Numbered from the stretch's first letter, positions 48,522-59,329 are shown. The stretch: DNA of 64,000 nucleotides from Perognathus longimembris pacificus (GCF_023159225.1 NC_063180.1:11653297-11717296), one strand, 5' to 3'. Translations and numbers: made by a program. The notes: generated from the sequence alone by a model not told the origin.

Positions 48522-48755
48522 GTTAGTTCACTCTCAGAAGCTGACCCGTGGTCTATGTCCGTAGCTCCCAGGGTAGGATAGCAGTCACATTGCCACGCGG
48601 GTCGCGCGCACGCCAGGACGGAGACGCCCCTACGTCTCACCCTGACAGACCTGCAGGCCGAGGGTTAGGGGAGAGGACGATACGAGGGTAATAAGAGAGA
48701 AAATAAGCATTTGAGCCGGAGCAGAGAAAGCAGACCCCACAGTTGTATAACTCTT

Positions 48756-48962
48756 TTTTTTTTTTTTTTTGGCCAGTCTTGGGCCTTGAACTCAGGGCCT
48801 GAGTACTGTCCCTGGCTTCTTCCCACTCAAGGCTAGCACTCTGCCACTTGAGCCACAGCGCCGCTTCTGGGCGTTTTCTGTATATGTGGTGCTGGGGAAT
48901 CGAACCTAGGGCCTCGTGTATCCGAGGCAGGCACTCTTGCCACTAGGCTATATCCCCATCCC
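48756..48962 (-). mobile_element. IDL-Geo SINE beside the solo LTR
   Basis: The antisense tail is a T run, then the right monomer (GGCCAGTCTTGGGCC, CACTCTGCCACTTGAGCCAC), then the ID-like monomer (GGAATCGAACC, GCCACTAGGCTATATCCCC). The target duplication is TGTATAACTCTT (48744-48755, 48963-48974). Four bases of it overlap the right duplication of the LTR, so the two insertions chose sites 2-4 bp apart. Confidence 0.93.
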
Positions 48963-49353
48963 TGTATAACTCTTATTTCTGTAACATGGCGTTCTTTCCA
49001 CTTGGCAATGTCTTATGTGATCATAGGGCTGTAGCTATTGGGGTATTTTGATGTTGAACCATGACTAGCCTTATAATGTACTAGCTATTTCCTTTAAGGA
49101 CATCATACGGCTTATGCTTCTTTGAATCTGGGTCACTATATTAATACGACTTTTTCCAAGTGCTTCCATTTCCTGATGAATGGGGTAGTGTCATTCCTTC
49201 TGATGGAGGCATAGAATTCCATTGTGTATATGTCCCACATTTTCCTGATCCACTCGTCTACTGAGGGGCATCTAGGTTGTTCCATGTTTTAGCAATGACC
49301 AGTTGTGTTGTGATGGGCATAGTTGTGTTGGTGGCTTTAGTGTGGTCTTTCTT

Positions 49354-50471
49354 GGATTAGGAAGATTAACATCATGAAAATGGCATTATTACCAAAAGCT
49401 ATCTACAAATTCAATGCAATACCCATCAATATCTCAACATCATTCTCCAATGAAATTGAGGAAGTAATTCAGAAAGTCATATGGAAAAATAAAAGACCCT
49501 GAAGAGCAAAAACAATCCTAAATTGAAAGAACTGTGCTCGAGAAATTTCAATACCAAACTTCAAGCAATATTACAAAGCTATAGTAATAAAAACAGCTTG
49601 GTTCTGGCATAAGAATAGACCCAAGGACCAATGAAACAGAAATGAAGATCAGAAATGAACCCACAGAACTACAGCTACCTAATCTTTGACAAAGAAGGTT
49701 AAAAATATAGGTTGGAACAAAGGCAGTCTCTTCAACAAATGGTGCTGCCAAAACTGGGTCAACACCTGTAACAAACTAAAACTAGATCCCTATATATCAC
49801 CCTGCACCAAAATCATTTCCAAATGGATCAAAGACCTACAAATTAAATCAGGTTCCCTGAAAAAAAACACAAGAAGGAATAGGAGAAACTCTAGGACTCT
49901 TTGGCACTGGAAGAAACTTCCTCAACAAAGGCCCAGTAATGCAACAAATCAAAGAAAGGTTGGACAAATGGGACTGCATCAAACTGCAGAGTTTCTGCAG
50001 AGCAAAGGACATAGCTTGCAAGATAAACAAAAAGCCCACAGATTGGGTAAAGATCTCTACCAGCCATACAACAGACAAAGTCCTGATATCTAAAATACAC
50101 ACAGAACTAAAAAAAAAAAAAATTCGTTTGAAAGAAAAAAATCAAAGAAATAACAGCCTTTTAAGCAAATGGGCTAAAAACCTAAAAAGAACCTTCTCTG
50201 AAGAGGAAATGAGAATGTCGAAGAGTCACAAGAAAAAGTACTCTACATCATTGGCCATAAAAGAAATGCAAATCAAAACAACATTGAGTTTCCACCTCAT
50301 CCCAGTAAGAATGTCCATTATCAGGCAATCCAACAATAACAAATGCTGGAAAGGATGTGGCCAAAAAGGAACCCTACTGCATTCATTGTTGGTGGGAATG
50401 CAAACTTGTTCAATCCTTCTGGAAAGCTGTGTGGAGCTTCCTCAGAAGGCTACACATATAGTTCCCCTATG
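49354..50471 (+). pseudogene. L1 ORF2 C-terminal fragment, inverted segment
   Basis: Encodes broken pieces of ORF2 between reverse transcriptase and C-terminus. 49686-50093 and 49939-50472 overlap in different frames around an indel; the second contains [13 protein letters not shown] and the following LLVGMQTC, so the zinc-knuckle-like motif is disrupted by extra residues. It is highly similar to 43842-44620 of the outer L1. Confidence 0.85.
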
Positions 50472-50486
50472 ATCCATTTTTCTTTT
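50472..50486. repeat. right target duplication of the inverted L1
   Basis: ATCCATTTTTCTTTT, partner of 47756-47770 with one mismatch. Confidence 0.8.
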
Positions 50487-51153
50487 ATATAGAAAAGTTG
50501 GTTAATAAAACTAAAGGACACTCCTCACTTAACCCTAACTATATGATGGCAAATCATTCCAGAGTGACAGAACAGTAGACTCTACCCTTACTGAAGATGT
50601 TTACGGAAGTATTTATGTATCCATGTTTAGATTAGTCTAATCTCTTCTAGGTTTTGACCAGAGTTTCTGAAATGATGTTTTATTGGTAAGTTTTGCCTTT
50701 TATGCTGAGATGGGAAAGGAGAAGAGCTTTCAGGAGAAACTTGATATTCCTTTTTTTCTGCAATTTCTCAAATCCATTTGTATTTTAACTTTATTTACAG
50801 AAAGCCTCTAAAAGAACTTCCTTCAATTTCTCATTCGGGTTTTAAGAACAATACTAGTCTTGGCTCCTTTGAGCTTTGCTCAAGAAACCCAATGGAGGAT
50901 AGAAGGATGCTTTCCTAGAATTATTCTCACTCCATGTTCCTCAACCCTCCAGAAGCCTTTGTCTTCCTAAATCCAGGCTCCTGAGACACCAAATCCAAAC
51001 ACCTTTCCTCAAAGGAGCAATTGTGCATGCCTGAAATCTGCAGCAAGGGGACGTCACTTTTTTCATGGGGGGAGTTTTTTTCCATTATTTCTTTGGCTGC
51101 TTTTCAAATTGATACAAAAATTGATTTTTTTTTTCTCCATAGGAACAGAAGAC
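50487..51153. other. unique sequence, nothing recognised
   Basis: No repeat, gene or RNA was recognised. Confidence 0.4.
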
Positions 51154-51168
51154 AAGAAAAATAAGACC

Positions 51169-51376
51169 GGGCTGGGAATATGGCCTAGTGGTAGAGTGCT
51201 TGCCTCATATACATGAGGCCATGGGTTCAATTCCTCAGCACCACATATATAGAAAAAGCCAGAAGGAGTACTATGCCTCAAGTGGTAGAGTGCTAGCCTT
51301 GAGCAAAAAGAAGCCAGGGACAGTGCTCAGACCCTGAGTCCAAGCCCCAGGACTGGTTAAAAAAATAAAAGAAGAA
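51169..51376 (+). mobile_element. IDL-Geo dimeric SINE
   Basis: ID-like monomer (GGGCTGGGAATATGGCCTAG, B box GGTTCAATTCC with one change), then the right monomer (TGCCTCAAGTGGTAGAGTGC, GAGTCCAAGCCCCAGG) and an A-rich tail. The target duplication is 15 bp with one mismatch: AAGAAAAATAAGACC (51154-51168) and AAGAAAAAGAAGACC (51377-51391). Confidence 0.92.
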
Positions 51377-51391
51377 AAGAAAAAGAAGACC

Positions 51392-52579
51392 AATAATGGG
51401 GTCATAGCAAATGAATTAATTAAATGTATTTGCCTCTGCAGAACGGACCCCAATGGATAAGGCCAAAGATGACTCTGCTCTTTGAATCATTAATACATCT
51501 ATTGAGCTGTGTCACTGTGATTTTTCATTGACATTCACAAGAACTTTAGATAGAGAATTGGAACAAAAAGGAATAGAATCCAGAATGGTAGATGGCTATC
51601 CAATTATTTTAGTCACTTTTCTGTTGGTGGAAAACAAGAGGTAGAAATAAAGATAAGGGAGAAAAGTGACATTTCAGTCAGGAAATGATTGAAAAATGTC
51701 CAACAACAAAGCATATTGTCACTGTCTAATAACAAATAAGAAGTCAACTGTGCTTCCAAATCAGGAATTGCAAATCTGTTGCTGTGAAAGAAGAGGAGGT
51801 GACAGAAACTAGGGAAGCTAGCTCAACATGAAATGAAAAGAAATGGCTGGTAAGGACTTTGTGAATGAAGGCAACCATTACCATATTCAAGGACCTCCAG
51901 AATTGTCACTTGGCTAGTCAGGAGCTCCCTGATTTTCCAAAGGTGAAAGAAGTCTTCTATCTGAAATTTTATTTAAGATATCTTAAGAGTTGAAATGTTT
52001 ATTTTCATTGGATTTGTGTCTTTATTCCTAACACTAATGTAAAAAAAAAAAAAACAAAGTCAAAAAGAAATTCATTCTCCAATTAAATCTCTTGAGTATA
52101 TTCAGTGCTGCTGCATTTTGTTTTCAATTTTAAATATCTGCACCTCTGTTTGTGAAAATTAAGAATATCTGAAGGGCATGCATCAAGATATTTATTTCTT
52201 TATACTCTACAGGAATTTCTGCAGAGACTGGCGGTCAGATTTGATTAAAATTTTCTGTGCCTGAATTAAAATAATTTGTTAATGTATTCATTTTATTTTC
52301 CATTTCCAAGTTAAGCAAAACAAAATTTGTCACTGAATATGTTTGTGAGGTAGCCTCTTGTCAATAAAGAAGACAATAGTACAAAGAAAATAAATCCTTC
52401 ATGTACCTATTTTTCTTTTAGAAGTCTTCTTGATCCCAAACTTTTTGCTGATGTCTTTGAACCTAAAGAAGCATCTTGTAATACATCCCAAAAGGGAATA
52501 GTATATCGGGCACTTGAGCTAATTCAATTTATGAAATCTGCTGTAATTATCAGGGGTTGATACATACTTGTTTTGTCAT
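51392..52579. other. unique sequence, nothing recognised
   Basis: An A run lies at 52040-52054. Nothing else was recognised. Confidence 0.4.
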
Positions 52580-52780
52580 TATTGCTCTGCCAGTACTTGG
52601 GCTTGAACTCAGGACCTCAGTGCTGTCCCTGAATCATAGCTCCATGTGTGGCTTTTTGGTGGCTAAGCTGGGAAACAAGACAGACTTTCCTTCTTGATCT
52701 GGCTTTGGACTACAATCCCCAGGTCTCGGCTTCTTAAGTAGCTAGGGTTATAAGTGTGAGCCATCAATGCCTGGCAGTAA
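52580..52780 (-). mobile_element. dimeric B1-like + Geo-like SINE
   Basis: Right monomer antisense (GGGCTTGAACTCAGGACC, CAGTGCTGTCCCTGAATC), then the B1-like half (GGAAACAAGACAGACTTTCC, GTAGCTAGGGTTATAAGTGT). Moderately diverged; no duplication was resolved. Confidence 0.7.
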
Positions 52781-53755
52781 ATATTTTTTAACATTGGAAT
52801 CATTTGGTCACTGCCATAGCTGTTCTGTTCTGTAGTATATAAGCTGCCATAGACAAAAGGTATGCCATAAGAGGTACTGTGACACAACACAGCTTTATAA
52901 TACTATGAAGTTCACAGGAGTTGGCTCAAAAATCATCGCTTTACCACCTGTCTTGTACATGAAGAGCCATTTATAGCCTAATGGCCTGGGTAAATGCTTC
53001 TGTTTCAAATTTATTTTTCTATTATATATAGCTCATTTTACTTAATGTTCTTTCCTACATCCTTATCCAAATTGTCTCTATCCTAATCTTCATGTGCCAT
53101 CTCAGCACAGGCCATCAGCACTTCTGGTACTGCAAATCATTACTTTCCCAATATCTAATGCAACTGTAGTTCAGCCTTCACTAATATGGTCTCTCATTTT
53201 GTTACTTGAAAATACATTCAAAAATGGTCTTTCTATAACTTTCTGTGACTCTGAACATCTCAGATATACTGATTTTTTTTTAAACCGATGAGCCCATAAT
53301 CAAATCACCCCTGGCTCCAGTGTCTTCTCTGTCTCCTTGTGTCCCTTAGAAATGAATTCTGCTTCCTCTGATAGGCCATTACACTATCAAACAATTCCAG
53401 TGTCACACCCTCCTGATATTTTTGTACCTTGTTCTCAGTCAAATCAGAATCATTTCACTGTTCTAGGCTTTCACTGTGCTGAAACCTTAGTGTACTTCAA
53501 ACAATTCTTGGTTAAAACTCAGTTTGCATTAAGACCATTTCAAATGCCAAAATCACAAGGGAGAATCCTTTGACTGAAAAAAAGTTTGCCCTTATCTATT
53601 GTCTAGATCTTTGTATTTTCTTAGAGTACTTATGACCCTCATTCATCTCAGAGAGTTATTAGTAAACTATATGGGTCAACACGAACACTTCCTTTATTTG
53701 TAACCCAGTCATGATCACCACTGTTACAGTTTCTACATTGAGTGTTCTCCACTAG
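52781..53755. other. unique sequence, nothing recognised
   Basis: Short frames at 53094-53291 and 53337-53573 lack motifs and splice context. No repeat was recognised. Confidence 0.4.
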
Positions 53756-54050
53756 CCTGTTTCACTATGATAGATTGGACCCATAAGAAGTTCCTTGTAA
53801 AATAAGTTAGGTCATTTGGGTAATGTGCTTGATGTCAGGTTATCAGAATTTTAGCTCCTTCCACTCTTGCTTTCTAGACCCTGTGAGTACTTTGCACAAA
53901 CACATTTTCTCTGCCATGATAATACAAATCAACTCAACATGGAGTTAAACTTCTGAAACAGTGGGCCAAAGTACACAATGCTCTTTCATAAGATACTTAT
54001 TTCAGGTTATTTTATAACACCAATTGAGAGTTGACTAACACAAACATCAA
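53756..54050 (+). mobile_element. MaLR-like LTR remnant (ORR1/MT/MST type)
   Basis: The 3' half follows MaLR layout: TGCCATGATAATAC, then GAAACAGTGGGCCAAAGTAC, TTATTTCAGGTTATTTTATA and a terminal GAGTTGACTAACA. Old; the 5' border is approximate. Confidence 0.5.
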
Positions 54051-54284
54051 GACATATACAACAACATCAACTTTTATCAAGCTTTAACTAGATGACTCTA
54101 TAAAATTTTATTTTTATGTAACTTATAGCTACTACATCCTCTAGTCCTTAAGCCATGCCCTTTGCAATGAACAAACTAGAATTAATGTTATAATCTTTAT
54201 TTTTCACAGGGGAGGATTGTATAATTTGCAGGAGGTAGAGCTAGCATTAATTCCCACAATCAGAGTTCTAGAGTTATTTATATA

Positions 54285-54685
54285 CTTTCTCATTTTTTGA
54301 GTGTATATATACCACATTTTTTGGTGTACTTATCCATTGAGGGACATCTGGACTATGAATAGTGCTGTAGTAAGCATGGTTGTGTTGGTGGCTATAATGT
54401 ATCCTGGTTTGTAATGTTTTGGGTAAATTCCCAGGAGTAAAATTGAGGAACCTCCCCACTGCTTTCCAGCGTAGTTAAAAAAGCTTTCATTCCCACCAAT
54501 CATTCCCGGTAGTTTTCCCTTTTGGCTTTATGCACATGTTATCCTTGCCATATGTTATCCTTGGTTTTCTTGGTAACAGTTATTCTAATTGGGGTAAAGT
54601 GGAATCTCACTGTTGTTTTGATTTAAATTTCCCTTATGGCCAGAGATGGTGAGCATTTCTTTATATGCCTATTAGTCATATTGGT
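54285..54685 (-). mobile_element. old L1 fragment (end of ORF2)
   Basis: Antisense ORF2 C-terminal region: CCATTGAGGGACATCTGGAC, TTGTGTTGGTGGCTATAATG, GAACCTCCCCACTGCTTTCC, and ATTCTAATTGGGGTAAAGTG are the same blocks as at 1975-2300 of the full-length copy. The 3' UTR is absent. Confidence 0.82.
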
Positions 54686-54689
54686 AATT

Positions 54690-54815
54690 AATTGGAAATA
54701 AGAGTCTCATGGGCTTTCCTGTCCAGGCTAGCTTCAAACCATGATCCTCAGATCAAATCCTTATGAGTAATTTGGATTATAGGTGTGAGCCCCCAGAATC
54801 CAGCTTGTCTTTCTT
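54690..54815 (-). mobile_element. B1-like SINE left half
   Basis: AATAAGAGTCTCATGGGC, AGCTTCAAACCATGATCC, TTATAGGTGTGAGCCCCC: the antisense B1-like half without its right monomer. It directly abuts the old L1 fragment. Confidence 0.65.
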
Positions 54816-54830
54816 ATTATAACTTGCAAA

Positions 54831-55195
54831 ATTTGAAACAATACATCTGTGTTTCAATAAGTACTTTCACTAGTCAAAATTGTTAAAACTAGAACTCATA
54901 CAACTGTTGAAAACTACATTCTGTATTTCAGTGATTTCTACTGAAATAATGTATAATCTGAAGATTCTGAAGATTTAAAACCACCTCATTTTCTTTACGC
55001 ATTTCATGTATTTTCATGCATAAACTCAAAATGTGGCTTTATCTCATTCCTAGAGAGAGGTGAAATGCAGTACTACATACATTGTTGGCATGGTTTGTAT
55101 TTTGCCATATATAAATTTGCTGAGTTTCTTTGCAATATTGTCAGACTTGCATTTTATGCTTGATAATATGTTAGTTTAGAAACTTTACGAACATG
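54831..55195. other. unique sequence, nothing recognised
   Basis: No gene or repeat was recognised. Confidence 0.4.
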
Positions 55196-55198
55196 CTC

Positions 55199-55235
55199 TC
55201 TACCTACATACACACACATATGTGTATACACATGT

Positions 55236-55268
<33 letters not shown>

Positions 55269-55281
55269 TGTCTGTCTGTCT
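55199..55281. repeat. CA/TG microsatellite with TCTG run
   Basis: ACACACACATATGTGTATACACATG is a short palindromic patch (split at 55209-55234), followed by (TG)14 at about 55239-55267 and (TCTG)4 to 55281. Confidence 0.9.
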
Positions 55282-55634
55282 CCAGTCAGAGTCATCTGAT
55301 GTGAGTTTGATTGATTGAGATGTCTTTGGGATGTGTATGTAAGTTCTGGGCATTCTTTCTGTATGGTGGCAGCTGTATCTTGTCTTTACCCTTTACCCTG
55401 TATATGGGATACTCGTACCCTAAACTCTTTCCCTTTATATTTACCTAGGTCCAGAGATACAGTTCCAAGAACTAATAAGAAGGTCTAAGGGGTTTCTGTT
55501 GAGGGTTTAATGAAGGGTTGCTGTAACAAAATACTACAAAGATGGTGGCTTGAGAAAAGAGAATTTTATGTTCTTTAGTTTTGGAGGTAACGTGTCATGT
55601 CCACAATCAAAGTACCTATGGAGACATGTTTTCT

Positions 55635-55717
55635 TTTCCTTTTTTTTTTTTGGTCTCTTTATTTGATGGTGGGGATCAAACCCAGGATGTTGCACTTGCA
55701 AGGCAAGTGCTTTGCCT
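55635..55717 (-). mobile_element. ID-like SINE monomer with target duplication
   Basis: Antisense ID: T run, then GGTGGGGATCAAACCCAGG, GTTGCACTTGCAAGGCAAG, TGCTTTGCC. A perfect 16-bp duplication TGGAGACATGTTTTCT lies at 55619-55634 and 55718-55733. It lacks the right monomer and is shorter than a full ID, suggesting 5' truncation. Confidence 0.9.
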
Positions 55718-55733
55718 TGGAGACATGTTTTCT

Positions 55734-56244
55734 AGAAGAGTCTAGGAATGAACTTCCTTTGCCTCTTCCAATTTCATGTGGTCATGGGTATAGCTTGACT
55801 TGTGATGGTATAGCTCTGATCTTTGGTCCCATCTTTAGACAGTCATCTATGTGCTATTTTCCTTCTAAGTACACTAGTCATGTTGAATTGAGATCCAACT
55901 TGATGAGCACATGTGAACTTGATAGCATTTGCAACACACAATCAATTCCATTCATAGGACACAGAATACAGAAGATCCAATACATCTTTAAGGATACAAT
56001 TCAACATATAACAATGGTTAAAACTCTCTTTTTTATTATTTCCTGTCCTCATAGGCCATGCTATAGAAGAAGAGAAAATGACACTGGACTGATTTCCAGG
56101 AGTTTTAAGCAAGAGTCCTGACAAATCCTTCTCACAACTCCTGCTCCTTTGGCCTTCTCTCTTACTTCGGTCATCATCTATTCATCTCCCTACCTGCATT
56201 TTTCCCCTGGCCTTTACTATTGTTTAGAAACTGCCTTGGACTTA
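55734..56244. other. unique sequence, nothing recognised
   Basis: The 174-codon frame 55597-56121 starts in and around the ID element and has no recognisable domain, so it is not called as a gene. Confidence 0.4.
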
Positions 56245-56324
56245 TTTTGTATAAGCTTTCTTAAAATCTTGAGTTCGGAACCATTTTCTCAGGTAAGTAT
56301 TATATAAATTGACCTGGTTTGATA
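56245..56324. repeat. left arm of an 80-bp inverted repeat
   Basis: Its reverse complement matches 56600-56678 with only a handful of mismatches. The core includes AGGTAAGTATTATATAAATT here and AATTTATATAATACTTACCT in the other arm. The arms are 275 bp apart. Confidence 0.9.
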
Positions 56325-56389
56325 AGACCATGAAATCTATAATTCAGATGTATACACATGTGTGTATTTGTGTGTGAGTATATCTCCTA

Positions 56390-56590
56390 TAAGAAATGGA
56401 GAGACAAAGGATAAAAGATGAACTAATGAAACAGCAATACTTACAAATTTATATACTATAAACCAACTGTATAACTCATGGGGAGAGGGGGAAGGAAATG
56501 TGGAGGTGAAGGTAGGAGAAAAATTAGGGAGGAAGTAACAAGGGGGAAAAGAAATGTACTCATTGCCTCTAATCCCTCTGTACATCACAT
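56390..56590 (+). mobile_element. L1 3' UTR fragment, lacking its tail
   Basis: Contains AGAGACAAAGGATAAAAGA, CAACTGTATAACTCATGGGG, the G-rich tract, GGAGGAAGTAACAAGGGGG and AATCCCTCTGTACATCAC, in L1 3' UTR order. It stops just before the final TTGACAATAAA and poly(A), where the right inverted-repeat arm begins, so it is cut at both ends. Confidence 0.82.
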
Positions 56591-56599
56591 CTGCATGTA

Positions 56600-56678
56600 T
56601 ATCAAACCAGGTCAATTTATATAATACTTACCTGATAAAATTGTTCAGAACTCAAGATTTTAAGAAAGGTTATAGAAA
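56600..56678. repeat. right arm of an 80-bp inverted repeat
   Basis: Inverted partner of 56245-56324. The L1 3' UTR fragment ends within about 10 bp of its start. Confidence 0.9.
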
Positions 56679-57974
56679 TTTAAAGAAGAAATCAGTCAGA
56701 GCAGAAACAATACATTTTATAACTGACTTAGGACTAGACCTAGTTATCCTTCAGTGAAGGTTCTAACTTAGAGTAGGGCCACTATTACATGCTATTTCTG
56801 TCTTCAATATCATAGCAAAAATAAGCATATTTTCCTACCACTGCTCTCTTAGGTTGTTTGTTAAAAGTCCTTAGTCTAACTTAAAATAAAATGTTTACTA
56901 TAGGAAGATGAGTCGCTTTCAGATCAGAGCAATTGTTGAACAGGGTAATCAATGGGAGAATAAGAATAAGACATCTCTGAATTCCTGGGGAGCAAGTGCA
57001 GGTTTATATTTATGGCTCATGATGAATGAGTTACTGACCATTTTGCATTTTCGAGATATATTGCTGAAAACAGATATTTTCAGAAAAGACACTCTGATTG
57101 AGATAGATTTTGTAACCCCTCACCCCTGTCTTTAAATGAGTGTCCTTTAGTTTGACAGACTTGTTAGAATTACATGCATTAAAGAAGGTCCCCAAAGGAA
57201 AATCAGAACATTGTCACTGGAAGAATATAAATGAATGTGTAGAAGGTAAAACTGACAGATGACTACTCTGTTGTCACTTTAAGGGCATAAATAATATAAT
57301 AGCAATTTACCTCAGCTTTCATTTGTCATTTTTACTATTAATTAATTGTATCAATTGAGTGAATGATGCTATATCCTGTTTGTTACTGACTTATGGGCTG
57401 CTAAGAAAAGTACTGTAAAGGTATTAGAAAAATCTCCTCCAGTCACATATCAAAGCATCTTTCCCATGGTAATTCCTTTAGTTTGATTAGTATACATTTA
57501 GTTTGATTAGTAACATTTGCCTAACACAGAAAACTGTTACGCTGAATGCCAACCATTTATCAGATATTGATCAAAGATTAAGTTACTTTCAGGCTTTAAT
57601 CCTGATAGCAAATCAAGATCCTGAGATCTCAGATAAGGGAACAAGTGGACAAAAATTGGCCATGGGCTGGAGGGGATGGTGTTTCTGAGTCTGGGTGTTT
57701 AAGGCTTAGATGAGGGAGGGCTGCCAATGTGTGTTTCTGAGCTCCCAACAATGCTCTCTGAGTATTCCACACATCGAGAAGGAAGAAGAGATTCAAAAGA
57801 GGAGGGAGAAAGGAATAGTTAAAGGATTTCAGGACAATTACCATAATCACTACAGAGTCCCTACTTCTACCACTGGTCATAAATATGTTATTGCTGCAGC
57901 AGAGAAACTGTTACAAAGACAAAGGGAAGGATGCTTTTCCTATTCTGTTTCATTGCACACAAGCTAAAATTATT
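56679..57974. other. unique sequence with a small direct repeat
   Basis: TTTAGTTTGATTAGTA occurs twice, 20-21 bp apart, near 57477-57513. No gene was recognised; short frames at 56908-57135 and 57710-57967 have no motifs. Confidence 0.4.
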
Positions 57975-58095
57975 GTAATTCCCATTTTACCCAGTTCATT
58001 TTTCATATAAGTAAACAAAGGTTCAAAATCCTGACTCACTCAAAAGATTACAGAGCTGAGCAGTAACTGGACAGAAATTCTGGTACAGATATGCA
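57975..58095 (+). mobile_element. MIR SINE remnant
   Basis: TTCCCATTTTACCCAG, TAAGTAAACAAAGGTTC, CAAAAGATTACAGAGCTGAG, AGTAACTGGACAGAAATTC fit the MIR central core order (cattttacag...gaggctcagag...cacagctagtaagtggcagag). Ancient mammalian tRNA-derived SINE. Confidence 0.6.
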
Positions 58096-58302
58096 TTTCA
58101 GAGTGGCCTTCTAACCCATGCTAGGAAGCTATGCTGTTTCTGAGTCTTTGTGTTTTTTTTTTTTTTCCCACTACACGTGTCATAAACAGGTAAAGTGGTC
58201 TCTGGCCCCTTTTAACTCACCCAGGCAGACATGCATGCTCCTGCATCAAAAAGGCATCTAGCTATGGCTATAGCTGAATCATGCTATTTGCCCAATGCTG
58301 TG

Positions 58303-58372
58303 CTGGGTGATCTCATACATTTTATCTTATCGCTTTACTGGGTGATCTCATACATTTTATCTTATCGCTTTA
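58303..58372. repeat. perfect 35-bp tandem duplication
   Basis: The unit beginning CTGGGTGATCTCATACATTT occurs at 58303-58337 and again at 58338-58372 without mismatch. Confidence 0.95.
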
Positions 58373-58426
58373 CTATAAGTTTTGTCAGGAGGCAAAATAA
58401 CTAGCACCCATATAGCTGAGGCAATA

Positions 58427-58427
58427 G

Positions 58428-58483
<56 letters not shown>

Positions 58484-58484
58484 C
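58427..58484. repeat. (TA)25 within a perfect palindrome
   Basis: GGAA, 25 TA units (58431-58480), TTCC: a 58-bp sequence identical to its own reverse complement. Confidence 0.96.
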
Positions 58485-59329
58485 AAGGTGGTCTAGTTCT
58501 TGGTGGGACTGAAAGTAGAACCCAAGTTATTTGATCCTCAGCCTCATGCTTTTCACACTGTTCTCTCCTGTCCCCTAGTGTTTTAGTAATTGTAGGTCTC
58601 CATGTGACCTTGGATTCTAGCCTTCCAAAATAAGAAAAAAAATAGGAAATCTCTGGATTTCCTGAGATGAGAATAAGGATGCCTTCTGTTGATTCTATCT
58701 CTTCTGTTTCCCCTTGAGGAAATACAGATTTCCCTTTCTGTCAAGATTTCTGTACAAACAGGGCTTAGAAAAGGCTGAAGGGATGTTTATCTGTCAGGCA
58801 GATTTCTGTCTCCTTAAGAAATTTTAGCCATTTTACAGACCACTGCATTCTTCTTAAAATGTGTAGTAAACCTAAAAATATCTCCTAGAACCAGAGTGAT
58901 GGAAGAGGCTCTTGTATGGGGTTCTCAGCCACAAAAGTTCAACCATAGCTCTATACCCTCTATCCAGCTCAGGGGAGCACAAGGTCTTACCGAGTTTTGT
59001 TGACTCCTAGTGATTCCTGTGATCAAATTTCAATACATTCAGAGAGGATAAACAAGGTAACAACATTTACCTTAAGTCCAAGTCACCTCTGTGAGCTTTT
59101 CAAAAAAATATTATTTTGCTTTTTCCTATTTGCAACAATTATTAAAAATATTTGTGTCATGCTATTTCTAAACTTCCATTTCTTGTTCAAATGAATTTTG
59201 TTTGGACATATCCATATATGAATATAGTGTAAGTTGATTGGATTTACCCTCTTTAAAATGCCTTCTTATCCCTTCTCACCTCAGCCAGTATTACCCCATT
59301 CTAGACAGGATCTGGCTTACATTGCTGTC
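58485..59329. other. unique sequence, nothing recognised
   Basis: No repeat or gene signature. Confidence 0.4.

Larger units (their letters stand above)
48216..48741 (+). mobile_element. solo LTR, ERVK/IAP-like
   Basis: A 526-bp LTR starting TGTTGGGGTCC and ending GACCCCACA, so its ends are inverted repeats with the usual TG...CA. A 6-bp duplication GTTGTA (48210-48215 and 48742-48747) flanks it; six bases is typical of beta-type (class II) retroviruses. AATAAA is at 48516-48521, placing R/U5 downstream. U3 has a 23-bp tandem repeat (48406-48451) holding GTCAAGTGAC and GTCACATGAC. It is CpG-rich in U5. No viral genes remain, which implies recombination between two LTRs. It lies inside the inverted L1. 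Confidence 0.9.
47771..50471 (-). mobile_element. L1 with twin-priming inversion
   Basis: 47771-49353 is a minus-strand L1 3' portion (3' UTR and ORF2 end) and carries later insertions at 48216-48962. 49354-50471 is plus-strand ORF2 sequence that belongs upstream of it: it runs from the region matching 43515 of the outer L1 to that matching about 44618, while the minus part starts at the equivalent of about 44664. Inverted upstream segment, non-inverted 3' segment, small loss of about 45 nt at the join and one outer duplication are the hallmarks of twin priming. Confidence 0.9.

Noticed and set aside
55597..56121. 174-codon frame
   Set aside because: It overlaps an ID-type SINE and continues in unique sequence with no recognisable domain or splice context. 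Chance is the simplest explanation.
58303..58372. CRISPR-like direct repeats
   Set aside because: Only two abutting copies with no spacer, in a rodent genome.
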